The position numbers were made by a program, and so were the translations under genes. The notes below the pieces were generated by a model, which saw nothing but the letters and a program-made list of their open reading frames with translations, ran no database searches and was not told the DNA's origin. Shown piece after piece: positions 1 to 9,300 of a DNA stretch of 40,170 nt. The stretch is from Acidimicrobiaceae bacterium (GTDB taxonomy: Bacteria > Actinomycetota > Acidimicrobiia > Acidimicrobiales > RAAP-2): the NCBI GenBank assembly GCA_003160635.1, contig PMLV01000328.1:9276-49445 (forward strand). Reading direction: 5' to 3'. Every line of letters starts with the position of its first letter. Positions within the stretch are counted from its first letter, which is position 1.

Positions 1-1830
1 TGGCTGATGGAGGGCGTGGTGAGCGGGATCTCGGGCTACGGCAACTCGGTCGGCGTGCCCACCGTCGGTGGGGAGCTGACCTTCGATCACTGCTACGCCC
101 AGAACCCGTTGGTCAACGTCCTGTGCATGGGCGCGCTCCCCACGGACCGGCTGGTGCTCGGCATCGCCTCGGGCCCCGGCAACCTGGCCGTGCTGCTCGG
201 CAGCAGCACCGGCCGGGACGGCATCGGCGGGGTCAGCGTGCTGGCGTCGGCCGGGTTCGCCGGCGCCGACGGCGCGGCAGCGGCTGACGACACCAAGCGG
301 CCGAGCGTGCAAGTGGGAGACCCGTTCGAGGAGAAGCGCCTCATCGAGGCGTGCCTCGAGCTCTTGGACAAGAAGCTCGTGGTGGGCATCCAGGACCTCG
401 GCGGTGCCGGCCTGGCCTGCGCCACCAGCGAGACCGCCGGCCGCGGTGGTGTCGGCATGGATGTCGATGTCACCGCCGTCCCCCTGCGGGAGGAGGGGAT
501 GGAGCCCTGGGAGGTGATGACCAGCGAGAGCCAGGAGCGCATGCTGGCCATCGTCACCCCCGATTCCTGGGCCGCCGTGGCCGAGATCTGCGCCACATGG
601 GAGGTGCGGGCGACGGTCGTCGGCAAGGTGACCGCCCCCGACCCCGCCGAGGGCGGGCGCTTGCGCATCCGCGACGGATTTGACGGGGCGATCCTCGCCG
701 ACGTCCCCGCGGCGTCGCTCTCCGACGACGCACCGCTCTACGACCGCCCGCGTCGCCGGCCCGCGGCGCAGGCGTCGCAGGCCGTCGTCCCCCCCGAGGA
801 CTGCGCCGCCGATCTGCTGAGCCTGCTGCGGTCGCCGCGCTGGGTCTATCGCCAGTACGACCATCAACTCTTCTTGAACACGGTGGTGGGCCCGGGCGGT
901 GACGCCGCGCTGCTGCGGCTGGCGGGGCCCGGCCTCCCACCCTCAGCGCGCGGGGTGGCGGTGACGACGGACTCCAATCCCCGCTACTGCGCCCTCGACC
1001 CTCGGCTCGGCACGGTGCTGACCCTGGCCGAGGGGGTGGCCAATCTGGCGTGCGTCGGCGCGACGGCGGTGGCCGTCGTCAATTGCCTGAACTTCGGCAA
1101 CCCCGAGCATCCCGAAGTGATGTGGCAACTCTCCGAGTGCATCGACGGCCTGGCCGAGGCGTGCCGGGCCCTGTCGCTCCCGGTCATCGGCGGCAACGTC
1201 AGCCTCTACAACGAGAGCGGTGGCGCGGACATCGACCCGACGCCCGTGCTCGGGGTGCTCGGCCTGGTCGATGTGCTCGTCGCGCCGCCGCCCGGTTTGG
1301 CCTGGGAGGAGGGGGACACTCTCGTCCTCCTCGGCACCCGCGCCGCGCCGGACGGGTCGTTTTCCCTCGAGGGTTCCCGTTGGGCGACGGAGCGCCGCCA
1401 GCACCGGAGCGGGACGTTGCCCGCCGTAGATCTGGAACGTCACGCCACGGCATGCGCCTTCGTGGCCGGGCTGGTCGGCACCATCGTCTCGGGTGACCAC
1501 GAACCGCCGTTGCTCAGCGCCGTGCACGACGTCTCGTCCGGCGGGTTGGCCGTGGCCCTGGGGGAGATGGCGGTGAGCGCCGGCACGGGCTGCGCCGTGG
1601 CGCTCGACGACCCGTCCGAGCTCTTCACGGAGGTGCCGTCGCGTTTCGTGGTGGCCACGGCCATGCCCGACGACCTGTGCACCCGGGCTGAACACCTCGG
1701 CCTGGCGGCATTCGTCCTGGGCCGGGCCGGGGGCGACCGTGTGGTGGTGGGGGATCTGCTGGATCTTCCCGTCGAGGCCTTGCGCGAGGCTCACGAGGGC
1801 AACCTGGCCCGGCTGGTAGGAGACTCATGA
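1..1830 (+). CDS. purL: Phosphoribosylformylglycinamidine synthase subunit PurL (5' partial)
   Basis: This is the ATP-dependent synthetase that converts FGAR to FGAM in step 4 of de novo purine synthesis, acting with PurS and PurQ in the small-PurL type of complex. The frame is open from base 1, so the N-terminal part lies outside the window; about 609 codons are present of roughly 740 usual for small PurL. Visible PurL/AIRS-fold signatures include [17 protein letters not shown] near the left edge, [10 protein letters not shown], the TSESQERML segment and, in the second half, [19 protein letters not shown]. The stop TGA is 31 bp before purF, consistent with one operon purL-purF-purM-pyrE. No oddities are seen in the portion present. 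Confidence 0.96.
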   Translation, partial: WLMEGVVSGISGYGNSVGVPTVGGELTFDHCYAQNPLVNVLCMGALPTDRLVLGIASGPGNLAVLLGSSTGRDGIGGVSVLASAGFAGADGAAAADDTKRPSVQVGDPFEEKRLIEACLELLDKKLVVGIQDLGGAGLACATSETAGRGGVGMDVDVTAVPLREEGMEPWEVMTSESQERMLAIVTPDSWAAVAEICATWEVRATVVGKVTAPDPAEGGRLRIRDGFDGAILADVPAASLSDDAPLYDRPRRRPAAQASQAVVPPEDCAADLLSLLRSPRWVYRQYDHQLFLNTVVGPGGDAALLRLAGPGLPPSARGVAVTTDSNPRYCALDPRLGTVLTLAEGVANLACVGATAVAVVNCLNFGNPEHPEVMWQLSECIDGLAEACRALSLPVIGGNVSLYNESGGADIDPTPVLGVLGLVDVLVAPPPGLAWEEGDTLVLLGTRAAPDGSFSLEGSRWATERRQHRSGTLPAVDLERHATACAFVAGLVGTIVSGDHEPPLLSAVHDVSSGGLAVALGEMAVSAGTGCAVALDDPSELFTEVPSRFVVATAMPDDLCTRAEHLGLAAFVLGRAGGDRVVVGDLLDLPVEALREAHEGNLARLVGDS

Positions 1831-1861
1831 GGGTGCACGCCTGTGCGAGAATGAGCGCACC

Positions 1862-3301
1862 GTGAAGGAAGCCTGCGGTGTCTTCGGTATCTACGCCCCC
1901 GGGCGGAAGGTGGCCAACCTCACCTTCGACGGCCTGTTCGCGTTGCAGCACCGCGGCCAGGAGTCGGCCGGCATGGCGGTCAGTGACGGCAACACGGTCA
2001 CGGTGGTCAGGGACATGGGTCTGGTGGCCACCGTCTTCGACGAGCGGACGCTCTCGGGCCTGCAGGGACACCTGGCCATCGGCCACACGCGGTACTCGAC
2101 GCACGGGGCATCGGATTGGGACGGCGCGCAACCCGTCTACCGGCCCGTCGGGCGGGCCGGGTTCGCCCTCGGTCACAACGGCAATCTGACCAACACCACC
2201 GAGCTGGCGGAGAAGGTCGGCATGTTCCCCGGCTCGATCGTCTCGGACAGCGACGTGGTGGCCGAACTGTTGGCGCACGCCTTCCCCGAGACCGAGGAGC
2301 TCTCCGCCGCGCTGCAGGCCGTCCTGCCCATCGTCGAGGGAGCGTTCTCCTTCGTCCTCATGAACACGCAGAAGCTCTTCGGTGTGCGCGACCCCTACGG
2401 TTTCCGTCCCCTGTGTCTGGGCCGCCTGGGCCCGGCCGACGCGCCGGAGGGTTGGGTGCTGGCGTCCGAGTCACCCGCACTGAGCGTGATCGGCGCTTCC
2501 TTCGTCCGCGAGATCGCCCCGGGAGAGTTGGTGGTGATCGACGAGGAAGGGCCACGCAGCGTGAGCATCCCGTGGCTCAAGGAGGTGGGGCCACGGCTGT
2601 GCATCTTCGAGTTCGCCTACATCGCGCGACCCGACAGCAAGCTCTACGGGCGCGAGGTCCACGCCACCCGTTGCCGCATGGGCGAGCTGCTGGCCGCGCA
2701 AGCGCCGGCCGAGGCCGACCTCGTCATGGGCGTGCCCGAGTCGGGCGTCCCGGCGGCGGAGGGGTTTGCCCGGGCCAGCGGCATCCCCTACGGGCAGGGC
2801 CTGGTGAAGAACCGCTACATCGGTCGGAGTTTCATCGCCCCCGACCAGCAGGCTCGGGGCGATGCCGTGCGGCGCAAGCTCAATCCCCTCCCCGAGACCG
2901 TCAACGGGAAGCGCCTGGTGGTCGTCGACGACTCGATCGTGCGCGGCACCACCCAGCGCTCGGTGGTGCGCATGCTGCGCGAGGCCGGTGCCACCGAGGT
3001 CCACCTGCGCATCTCGTCACCTCCCTGGCGGTGGCCCTGCTTCTATGGCATCGACACACCGTCGACCGACGAGTTGTTGGCGGCCAACCACACCATTGAG
3101 GAGATCACCGAGATTCTCGGGGTGGACTCGCTGGCGTATATCAGCGTGGAGAACCTCAAGGCGGCCATCGGTGCCGATGGCGGGTTCTGCGACGCCTGCT
3201 TCACCGGTGACTATCCCACCGCGTTGCCGACCTCGACGCCCGTGCTGTTCCGTGTCCGGGAGAAGCCGGTGGCGTATCAAGCGGTCCTTCCCGGAGTCTG
3301 A
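1862..3301 (+). CDS. purF: Amidophosphoribosyltransferase PurF
   Basis: First committed enzyme of purine synthesis: PRPP plus glutamine gives phosphoribosylamine. The 479-residue product has an N-terminal Ntn glutaminase domain with nucleophile Cys5 in CGVFGI, and a C-terminal phosphoribosyltransferase domain with the PRPP loop VVVDDSIVRGTT at about residues 353-364. Cys247, Cys393, Cys443 and Cys446 match the spacing of the four ligands of the 4Fe-4S cluster in the Bacillus-type enzyme, so this is the iron-sulfur, propeptide-processed class. The GTG start leaves only a 4-residue propeptide (MKEA); the frame is open 14 codons further upstream but without ATG, GTG or TTG. It follows purL by 31 bp and precedes purM by 5 bp. 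Confidence 0.97.
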   Translation: MKEACGVFGIYAPGRKVANLTFDGLFALQHRGQESAGMAVSDGNTVTVVRDMGLVATVFDERTLSGLQGHLAIGHTRYSTHGASDWDGAQPVYRPVGRAGFALGHNGNLTNTTELAEKVGMFPGSIVSDSDVVAELLAHAFPETEELSAALQAVLPIVEGAFSFVLMNTQKLFGVRDPYGFRPLCLGRLGPADAPEGWVLASESPALSVIGASFVREIAPGELVVIDEEGPRSVSIPWLKEVGPRLCIFEFAYIARPDSKLYGREVHATRCRMGELLAAQAPAEADLVMGVPESGVPAAEGFARASGIPYGQGLVKNRYIGRSFIAPDQQARGDAVRRKLNPLPETVNGKRLVVVDDSIVRGTTQRSVVRMLREAGATEVHLRISSPPWRWPCFYGIDTPSTDELLAANHTIEEITEILGVDSLAYISVENLKAAIGADGGFCDACFTGDYPTALPTSTPVLFRVREKPVAYQAVLPGV

Positions 3302-3306
3302 CCCGA

Positions 3307-4383
3307 GTGGCTGAGGGCGAGGCCCGGGGATCGGGGCCCGCGGCGCCGGCAGGGGCCACCTATGCCGGGGCCGGCGTCGACATCGCCGCCGGCGATCTGG
3401 CCGTGGAGAAGATGATGGGCCTCGTGCCCGGGATCGGCGGCTTCGGGGCGCAGTTCCCGCTCGATACGACCCGTTTCACCAACCCGGTGCTGGTCTCGTC
3501 GACCGACGGCGTGGGCACCAAGCTCATGGTGGCCCAGGCCTCCGGTCGCTATGGCACCGTGGGCATCGACCTGGTGGCCATGTGTGTCGACGATCTGGTC
3601 TGTCTCGGAGCCGAGCCGCTCTTCATGCTCGACTACATCGCCACCGGCAAAGTGGATCCCGATCGCATCGCCACCGTCGTGGGCGGCGTCCAGGACGGGT
3701 GCCGTCAGGCCGGGTGCGTGCTGATCGGGGGCGAAACGGCGGAGCACCCCGGTGCGATGGCCCCCGACGACCTCGACATCGCCGGCTTCGCGGTGGGAGC
3801 CGTCGACGGCACCCGGATGCTCGGACCCGCACGCGTCAGGGCGGGCGACGTCATCATCGGCATCCCCTCGCCGGGCTTGCGCTCCAACGGCTACACGCTG
3901 GCCCGCCACGTGCTGCTCGAGCGGGCCGGGCGCAGCCTGGGCGACCCGGCGTGGGAAGGGGCCACGCACACGCTGGCCGACGAGCTCTTGGCGCCCTCGG
4001 TGATCTACACGCCGGGCGTGCTGGCGGTCCGGGCCGCGCTCGAGGGCGCCGAGCTCGATGGATCCGGTGACGGGTTGCATGCGTGCGCCCACATCACGGG
4101 CGGTGGGATCGTCGGCAACCTGCCGCGGATCCTCCCCGACGGCATGGGGGCCGAGCTCGCACGCGGGTCATGGGTCGAGCCGCCGATCTTCGCCGAGATC
4201 CAGCGGTTGGGGTCGGTCGAGGAGGCCGAGATGGACCGTGTCTTCAACCGTGGCGTCGGCATGGCCCTCGTGGTGGCGGCCTCACGGGCCGACGCCGCGC
4301 TGGAGGCGGCGGCGCACGCCGGATTGCCCTCGACGGTCATCGGCACCGTCGTCGCAGGACCACATGCGGTGGTCATCCGATGA
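3307..4383 (+). CDS. purM: Phosphoribosylformylglycinamidine cyclo-ligase PurM
   Basis: AIR synthetase, which closes the imidazole ring from FGAM using ATP (step 5 of purine synthesis), acting immediately after the PurL product. The 358-residue protein has typical AIRS-family landmarks: YAGAGVDIAAGD at the N-terminus, SSTDGVGTKLMVA, the DDLVCLGAEPLFMLDYIATGK segment (split across family core strands), GGETAEHPG and HITGGGIVGNLPR. Length is normal (about 340-360). The GTG start lies 5 bp after the purF stop; an N-terminal tail of about 15 Gly/Ala-rich residues precedes the conserved core. The stop overlaps the pyrE start as ATGA, implying translational coupling. Confidence 0.97.
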   Translation: MAEGEARGSGPAAPAGATYAGAGVDIAAGDLAVEKMMGLVPGIGGFGAQFPLDTTRFTNPVLVSSTDGVGTKLMVAQASGRYGTVGIDLVAMCVDDLVCLGAEPLFMLDYIATGKVDPDRIATVVGGVQDGCRQAGCVLIGGETAEHPGAMAPDDLDIAGFAVGAVDGTRMLGPARVRAGDVIIGIPSPGLRSNGYTLARHVLLERAGRSLGDPAWEGATHTLADELLAPSVIYTPGVLAVRAALEGAELDGSGDGLHACAHITGGGIVGNLPRILPDGMGAELARGSWVEPPIFAEIQRLGSVEEAEMDRVFNRGVGMALVVAASRADAALEAAAHAGLPSTVIGTVVAGPHAVVIR

Positions 4384-4940
4384 GTGGCGCCGACGACTTC
4401 CCCGAACTGTGCGCCCACATCTTGGAGCACTCGGTGCGCCGCGGCGATTTCGTGCTCAAGTCGGGACGTCACAGCAGTTGGTTCATCGACTCCAAGCAGA
4501 CGGTGTGCCGTCCCGAAGCGATGCTGCTCGTGGCCGATGCGGTGCTCTCGGTCATGCCGGACGAGGCCACGGCGATCGGGGGACTGACCATGGGGGCCGA
4601 CCCGGTGGCCTTCGTCACCGCGGGCGTGGCGGCCACCCGGGGGCGCCTGCTCAACGCGTTCAGCGTGCGCAAAGAAGTCAAGGACCACGGCGGCGGCGGG
4701 CGCATCGCCGGCGCCTTGGACCCGGGCGACAAGGTCGTGGTGACCGAGGACACGGTGACCCGCGGCACCTCGCTGCTCGAAGCGGCCTTGGCCATCCGCG
4801 AGGCCGGGGCCGAGCCGATCCTGCTGGTGGCCGTGGTCGACCGCGGCGGCACGGCGGCGGCCATGGCCGCGGCACAAGGCTTGGCGTTCCGGGCCATCCT
4901 GACCGCGCCCGACCTCGGCTTCGACTACGAAGGGGCCTGA
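4380..4940 (+). CDS. pyrE: Orotate phosphoribosyltransferase PyrE
   Basis: Transfers the phosphoribosyl group of PRPP to orotate to give OMP in pyrimidine synthesis. The 186-residue product contains the PRPP-binding loop VVVTEDTVTRGTS, and the segment SVRKEVKDHGGGGRIAG carries the lysine and flexible catalytic loop of OPRTases. The ATG overlaps the purM stop by 4 nt (ATGA), so it should be translated with the purine genes. The pairing places a pyrimidine enzyme at the end of a purine run, both consuming PRPP. It is converging with the permease gene on the other strand, 29 bp away, with no clear hairpin terminator between them. Confidence 0.95.
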   Translation: MSGADDFPELCAHILEHSVRRGDFVLKSGRHSSWFIDSKQTVCRPEAMLLVADAVLSVMPDEATAIGGLTMGADPVAFVTAGVAATRGRLLNAFSVRKEVKDHGGGGRIAGALDPGDKVVVTEDTVTRGTSLLEAALAIREAGAEPILLVAVVDRGGTAAAMAAAQGLAFRAILTAPDLGFDYEGA

Positions 4941-4969
4941 AGGCCGCCCCTGAGGACCGCCCCGCTCGC

Positions 4970-6154
4970 CTACTTCGACGTCGAGCCCCGGCGACGCACC
5001 AAAGAGTCCACGGTGACCGCGGCGAGTAACACCACGGCCGTGGCGATCTCCTCGCCCGCCGTGCTGACGCCGATGAGCGCCAACCCGTTCACGACGGCCG
5101 CGATGAGGACGCCGCCCAAGAGCGCGTGGACCGCCTTGCCGTAGCCACCGAAGAGGCTGGCGCCACCGATGACCGCGGCCGCGATGGCATAGAGCACATA
5201 GGTCGAGCCGTCGTACCCAACCGAGATCGAACCCAGGCGGGAGGCGAACACGAGCCCGCCGAGACCGGCGGTGAAGGCGGACAGGGTGAAGGCGACGGTG
5301 CGGATCCATTGCACTCGGATACCGGCCCGCCGGGCCGCCTCGGGGCTGGCCCCGATGGCGTACATGTAGCGGCCGGTCCGCGTCTTGCCCAGCAACAGGG
5401 TCCAGGCGACGACGAGGAGGAGGACGAGCGGGAGCACCCAGGGCACCCCTTTGAGGGGCACCAGGTTGCCGCGGTTGAGGTTGCACACAATGACAAGAAG
5501 GGCCCCGGCCAGTGCCGCCACCACAATGGTGAGCACCGCGATGCTGAGCGGGGGTGCGCTGAGGTTGCGCGCGCGCCGGCGGGTATTCCGGGTGATGGTG
5601 ACCAGAGCGTAGAAGGCGACGGCCACCACGAGGACGATCCAGCTGGCGGCGACGCTCATGTTGCCGTTGACCAGGTTGTAGAGGGGACCGCTGGTGGGGA
5701 GGCCGATCACGCCGCCCACCGCGCCGTGGAACGAGTCAAAGAGGAAGATCAGCACCCCGCCGAGGCCGAGGAGGCTGGCGAGAGTCACCACGAACGACGG
5801 CAGATGCAGCCGGGTGATCAAGAGGCCCTGGAATGCGCCGAGGACGGCGCAGGCCAAAAGGCCGACGATCACGGCCGCCCACCAGGGCCAGCCATAGGAA
5901 GGGGAGATCAGGGCCAGGGTGATGGTGGCGCCGATGCCGGCCACGAAGCCGACCGAGAGGTCGATCTCGCTCAGAATCAGGACGAAGGTCTCGCCCAGGC
6001 CCAACGTCACGAAGAAGGCCGCCTGCACCAAGAGGTTGACGATGTTGCCGGCCGAGAGGAACTTGGACTGCTGGACCTGGAAGATGATGACGATGAGGAC
6101 GAGGCCGAGCAGGATCGGCAGGGCACCGCTCTCGCCGTTGCGGATCCGCTTCAC
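4970..6154 (-). CDS. Sugar ABC transporter permease, XylH/RbsC-like, start uncertain
   Basis: Inner-membrane permease of a carbohydrate-uptake (CUT2) ABC transporter. The 394-residue product is almost entirely hydrophobic with about ten predicted membrane segments, the early signature GLGETFVLILSEIDLSVG that is typical of the family, and a late EAARRAGI coupling-loop-like stretch before the last helices. Length matches XylH-type (about 390) better than RbsC (about 320). The substrate is not predictable. The GTG at 6154 is the only usual start. The frame stays open upstream to a TGA at 6281-6283, and those roughly 42 codons read like coding sequence (acidic, then DSLGEYIRAW) but hold no ATG, GTG or TTG. 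No ATPase or binding-protein gene is adjacent, so the gene is an orphan and may be 5'-truncated. Confidence 0.85.
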   Translation of the reverse strand: MKRIRNGESGALPILLGLVLIVIIFQVQQSKFLSAGNIVNLLVQAAFFVTLGLGETFVLILSEIDLSVGFVAGIGATITLALISPSYGWPWWAAVIVGLLACAVLGAFQGLLITRLHLPSFVVTLASLLGLGGVLIFLFDSFHGAVGGVIGLPTSGPLYNLVNGNMSVAASWIVLVVAVAFYALVTITRNTRRRARNLSAPPLSIAVLTIVVAALAGALLVIVCNLNRGNLVPLKGVPWVLPLVLLLVVAWTLLLGKTRTGRYMYAIGASPEAARRAGIRVQWIRTVAFTLSAFTAGLGGLVFASRLGSISVGYDGSTYVLYAIAAAVIGGASLFGGYGKAVHALLGGVLIAAVVNGLALIGVSTAGEEIATAVVLLAAVTVDSLVRRRGSTSK

Positions 6155-6312
6155 CCACGCTCTGATGTACTCCCCGAGCGAGTCGGCCAGGAGCTCGGGT
6201 GCGGCGGTGACGACGTCCAGCGACGGCTCTTCGTCGTCGTGGTGAAGAGCCGGACTCGGCTCGGATGCCGTTTCCGCCCCTCAATGCCAGTTGCTCAGGG
6301 GGGAGGTCCTGG

Positions 6313-7377
6313 TTATCGTCTTCCTCCCGCCGAGCTGAAGGCGCGGACCATCCCGGCCCGCCACCGGGTCAGATCGGGGTAGTGGGCGGCCGGCGTCTTG
6401 CCGAGCCGCACCACCATGAGGTCGAGCGACGGGCAGAGGGAGATCGACTGCCCCTCGTAGCCCAAGGCCCGGAAGGTCCCGAGGGTGTCTCCCTCCACGC
6501 CCCACCAGTGCGCGCCGTACGGCCCGTCCTCGGGGTCGTACGACTGCATGGTGCGGCCGTAGTCCACCCACCCTTGCGGGAGCAGGCGGGTGCCGTCCCA
6601 CACGCCGTCGCGCAGGTAGAGCAAGCCGAAGCGGGCGAAGTCGCGCGCCGTGGCCCGGAGGTAGGAGGAGGCGACCCAGGTCCCTGCGGCATCGAGCTCG
6701 GGCGTCGCACTGTGCATGCCGAGGGGAGCGAAGAGCCGCTCGCGCAGGAACCGTTCGTACGACGGGCCCGGACCAACCAGGCGGGCCACGACGGACGAGA
6801 TGATGTTGGAGGTCCCCGAGGAGTAGTTGAAGCGTTCGCCCGGAGGGGCGGCCAGAGGACGGTCGGCCGCGAAGTGGGCCACGTCGGCCTGCCCGGTGCC
6901 GAAGAGCATCTCGATGACATCGGACACCCGCTCGTCCACGTAGTCCTCCACGAACGCGAGCCCGTCGCGCATGGCCAACAAATGGCCCAGCGTGATGGCA
7001 TGGCGGGGGTCGCCGGCCGCCGCCCACTCCGGGACAGCGGCCGGCGCGTCGATATCGAGGCGTCCGTCCCCGACGAGCATCCCGGCCACGGCGTGCAACA
7101 TCGACTTGGCCATGGACCAGCTCAACAGAGGTGTCTGCGCCGTCACCGGCTCGGGCGGGCGGTCGAAATGCTCGAGCCGGCCCTGATAGCGCTCGGCGAC
7201 CACCCGGCCCTGATGCACGACCACGACGGCGAACGTGGTGGCGAGCGGTCCCGCGTCGTCGCACACCTCGTCGAGCAGCCCGTCGAGCACCACCGCTGCG
7301 GGTGGCGCACCCTCGGGCCATTCCACCGTCGGCCAGGGGGCGCCGCAGGGTTGGGGCGGCAGCGGGACGAGGGTCAC
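6313..7377 (-). CDS. Beta-lactamase-fold serine hydrolase (class C / esterase family)
   Basis: The 354-residue protein belongs to the Beta-lactamase (PF00144-type) family of serine hydrolases, which includes class C beta-lactamases, carboxylesterases and 6-aminohexanoate-dimer hydrolases. The S-x-x-K motif is Ser88-Met-Ala-Lys91 in LLSWSMAKSM, and the Tyr-containing second motif is Tyr185-Ser-Ser in FNYSSGTSN. A late GYEGQ segment sits where the third motif is expected. No signal peptide is seen, suggesting a cytoplasmic esterase or amidase rather than an antibiotic-resistance enzyme. It begins 10 bp after the DUF1028 gene stop on the same strand, so it likely closes the oxidation operon. The substrate is unknown. 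Confidence 0.85.
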   Translation of the reverse strand: MTLVPLPPQPCGAPWPTVEWPEGAPPAAVVLDGLLDEVCDDAGPLATTFAVVVVHQGRVVAERYQGRLEHFDRPPEPVTAQTPLLSWSMAKSMLHAVAGMLVGDGRLDIDAPAAVPEWAAAGDPRHAITLGHLLAMRDGLAFVEDYVDERVSDVIEMLFGTGQADVAHFAADRPLAAPPGERFNYSSGTSNIISSVVARLVGPGPSYERFLRERLFAPLGMHSATPELDAAGTWVASSYLRATARDFARFGLLYLRDGVWDGTRLLPQGWVDYGRTMQSYDPEDGPYGAHWWGVEGDTLGTFRALGYEGQSISLCPSLDLMVVRLGKTPAAHYPDLTRWRAGMVRAFSSAGGRR

Positions 7378-7387
7378 GGCCCCGGGC

Positions 7388-8293
7388 TCACGCCGGACGG
7401 GCGAGCAGGAGGTCGAGGGTCAGGCCTTCGGGCATCGGGACGAAGCCGCGATCGATGAGGGCGCGCAGGACGCCCTCCCACGACGGTCGGGAGGCCACCA
7501 GCGCGCGCACCTCGGCCGACGCCTCGTCGATCCGTCCCACGCCGATCAGCGCTCCGATGTGGCTGAGGAGAAGGTTGCCCTCACCGGGGAGAAGGGCCAG
7601 TCCCGCGTCGGATCCGGCCAGCGCGCCGGACACGTCGCCTTGCACCAGCGCTTCTTCGGCCACGTCGCACAGGTGGTATGCCTCTGCCACCCGGACGAGG
7701 CGCGCCAACTCGCCCAACGGATCCTCGTGGTGGTCGACCCGGACATCGGTCAGCACCCCCTGCCACGGATGCTCGTGCCGCCTGCCCTCGACGACGATCA
7801 GCGCCGCCGACATCTGTCCGCGCGCGTCGCCGCCCCTTGATTGGGCGGCCACCAGGGCGGCGAGCAACCGGGTGGCCACCGAGCCCGCCGTTGTCTCGAA
7901 GGCGGCGGCCATGGCCTCGCACACACCGTCGCCGGCCATCATGTTGGCCTGGGCCGAGTAGCCGTCGCCCGCCGCGTGCCCGACGTGGTCGATGCACAAC
8001 GAGCCGGTGAAGGACGCCACCTCGCCGGCGGCGCTGACCAGGCCGACCTGGCGGACGTCACGGCCCTCATCGGCCTCCCGCACACGGGCCAGCGCGTCTG
8101 CGGCGGCGACCCCGTCTGCCAGCAGATCGAGGCAGCGCGGGCCGTAGCCGGGGTCGACCATGGATTGGGTGGCGACGGCGCCGACGCCCGCCCGGGCCCA
8201 CGGCAGGACCGAGCCCAGGGCGAAGTAACAGCTCTGGGCGGCCACGCCGAGCTGGCCGGTGGCCGTATCGCGGGCGACGATGGAGTACGTCAC
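7388..8293 (-). CDS. DUF1028 family protein
   Basis: The 301-residue product begins MTYSIVARDTATGQLGVAAQ, the signature of the DUF1028 family, which has an Ntn-hydrolase-like fold; no reaction is firmly established. The N-terminal about 200 residues form this domain, including the GVGAVATQSMVDPGYGP segment. The C-terminal about 90 residues (EEALVQGDVSGALAG onward) are alpha-helical and resemble the C-terminal extension often found on these proteins. The GTG start overlaps the TGA of the preceding alpha/beta hydrolase gene as GTGA, and the next gene follows after 10 bp, so it belongs to the minus-strand operon. A hydrolytic role on an operon intermediate is only a guess. Confidence 0.88.
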   Translation of the reverse strand: MTYSIVARDTATGQLGVAAQSCYFALGSVLPWARAGVGAVATQSMVDPGYGPRCLDLLADGVAAADALARVREADEGRDVRQVGLVSAAGEVASFTGSLCIDHVGHAAGDGYSAQANMMAGDGVCEAMAAAFETTAGSVATRLLAALVAAQSRGGDARGQMSAALIVVEGRRHEHPWQGVLTDVRVDHHEDPLGELARLVRVAEAYHLCDVAEEALVQGDVSGALAGSDAGLALLPGEGNLLLSHIGALIGVGRIDEASAEVRALVASRPSWEGVLRALIDRGFVPMPEGLTLDLLLARPA

Positions 8294-9300
8294 GGCGCGC
8301 AGCCCACGTCGGAGAGAAACCGCAGCAGGGCGTCATTGGTCTCATCCGGCCGTTCCTGTTGCACCCAGTGTCCCGCCCCCTCGACGAGCGTCAGGCCGCG
8401 GAAGTCGGGGAGGGTACCCGCCATGGCCTCGGCCGCCCCGGGCATCATGGCGTTGACCGGGTCGCGCGAGCCGGTGAGGAAGCCGACCGGCATGGCGTAG
8501 ACCGACGCCGGAATGTCGTGGCTGCGCTCCCAGTTGGCGTCCATGTTGCGGTAGAAGCTGACGGGCCCGAAGAACCCGCTCTCCTCGAACGCCTCGGCAT
8601 AGACGTCCACGTCGCGCTCGGTGAGCCAGGAGGGAAGCAGCGCGGGGGCGGGGGAGAGGATGTCCAAGAACCTCGTCCCTTCGGCCGGCGCGTCGCCCAG
8701 CGCCGGGCGGCCGTCGGCCATGCCGTCACCACTGGCCGAGTAGAGCATGGTGCGCAGGAAATGGCGGGGGTCGGCCTCGAACTCCGCCTCGGCCGGGCCC
8801 ACCGGTTGGAAGTAGAGGATGTAGAAGAATTTGCCCTCGAAGATCACCTTGAAGATCTCCGTCGGCGGCGCCGGAGCGTTGGTGTACGGGACGCTCATGG
8901 CCAAGATCGACGAGACGCGCGCGGGATGCAACCGCCCCATCTCCCACACCACCATGGCGCCCCAGTCGTGCCCGACGAAGGCGGCCTTCTCATAGCCGTA
9001 GTGGTCGAGGAGCCCGCACAGGTCGGCCGTCAGGTTGTCCGAGCCGTAGGCGCTCACCTGGGTCGGGCGGCTGCTCCCGCCGTAGCCTCGAAGGTCGGGA
9101 GCGAAGGCGCGGTACCCGGCCTGGCCGAGCGCCCGCAGCTGATGGCGCCACGAGTACCAGAGCTCGGGGAAGCCGTGGCACAGGACGACCGGCGGCCCGT
9201 CCTCGGGGCCGGCCGTGACCACATGGAGCTCGATCCCGTTCGTCGCCACCTGCGCATGGGCGAAGCCTGCATCGCCGGATGAGACAGTGGCGTCAGGCAT
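8290..9300 (-). CDS. Alpha/beta hydrolase, epoxide hydrolase type
   Basis: The 336-residue protein has the epoxide hydrolase signature set: HGFPE (oxyanion hole) followed by LWYSWRHQ, a nucleophile elbow VGHDWGA whose central residue is Asp rather than Ser, and a C-terminal GAGHWVQQERP with the catalytic His. The cap domain between them is rich in Tyr/Phe (FFYILYFQP). Soluble epoxide hydrolases open epoxides to vicinal diols. Start ATG at 9300 was chosen because MPDATVSSG leads directly into the domain; the open frame upstream is a shadow of the monooxygenase gene. It overlaps the monooxygenase stop by 8 nt and the DUF1028 start by 4 nt. Pairing with a LimB-like monooxygenase supports epoxide turnover. 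Confidence 0.9.
   Translation of the reverse strand: MPDATVSSGDAGFAHAQVATNGIELHVVTAGPEDGPPVVLCHGFPELWYSWRHQLRALGQAGYRAFAPDLRGYGGSSRPTQVSAYGSDNLTADLCGLLDHYGYEKAAFVGHDWGAMVVWEMGRLHPARVSSILAMSVPYTNAPAPPTEIFKVIFEGKFFYILYFQPVGPAEAEFEADPRHFLRTMLYSASGDGMADGRPALGDAPAEGTRFLDILSPAPALLPSWLTERDVDVYAEAFEESGFFGPVSFYRNMDANWERSHDIPASVYAMPVGFLTGSRDPVNAMMPGAAEAMAGTLPDFRGLTLVEGAGHWVQQERPDETNDALLRFLSDVGCAP

Noticed and set aside
4005-5486. Long minus-strand frame of 493 codons over purM, pyrE and the permease
   Set aside because: It has no family motif, is Arg/Pro/Gly-rich, and lies over three well-supported genes; a typical high-GC shadow frame.
5126-7458. Two long plus-strand frames (418 and 397 codons) over the permease and beta-lactamase-fold genes
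   Set aside because: Composition (Asp/Glu/Gly/His-rich, no hydrophobic core) is that of an antisense shadow; the opposite strand carries clear families.
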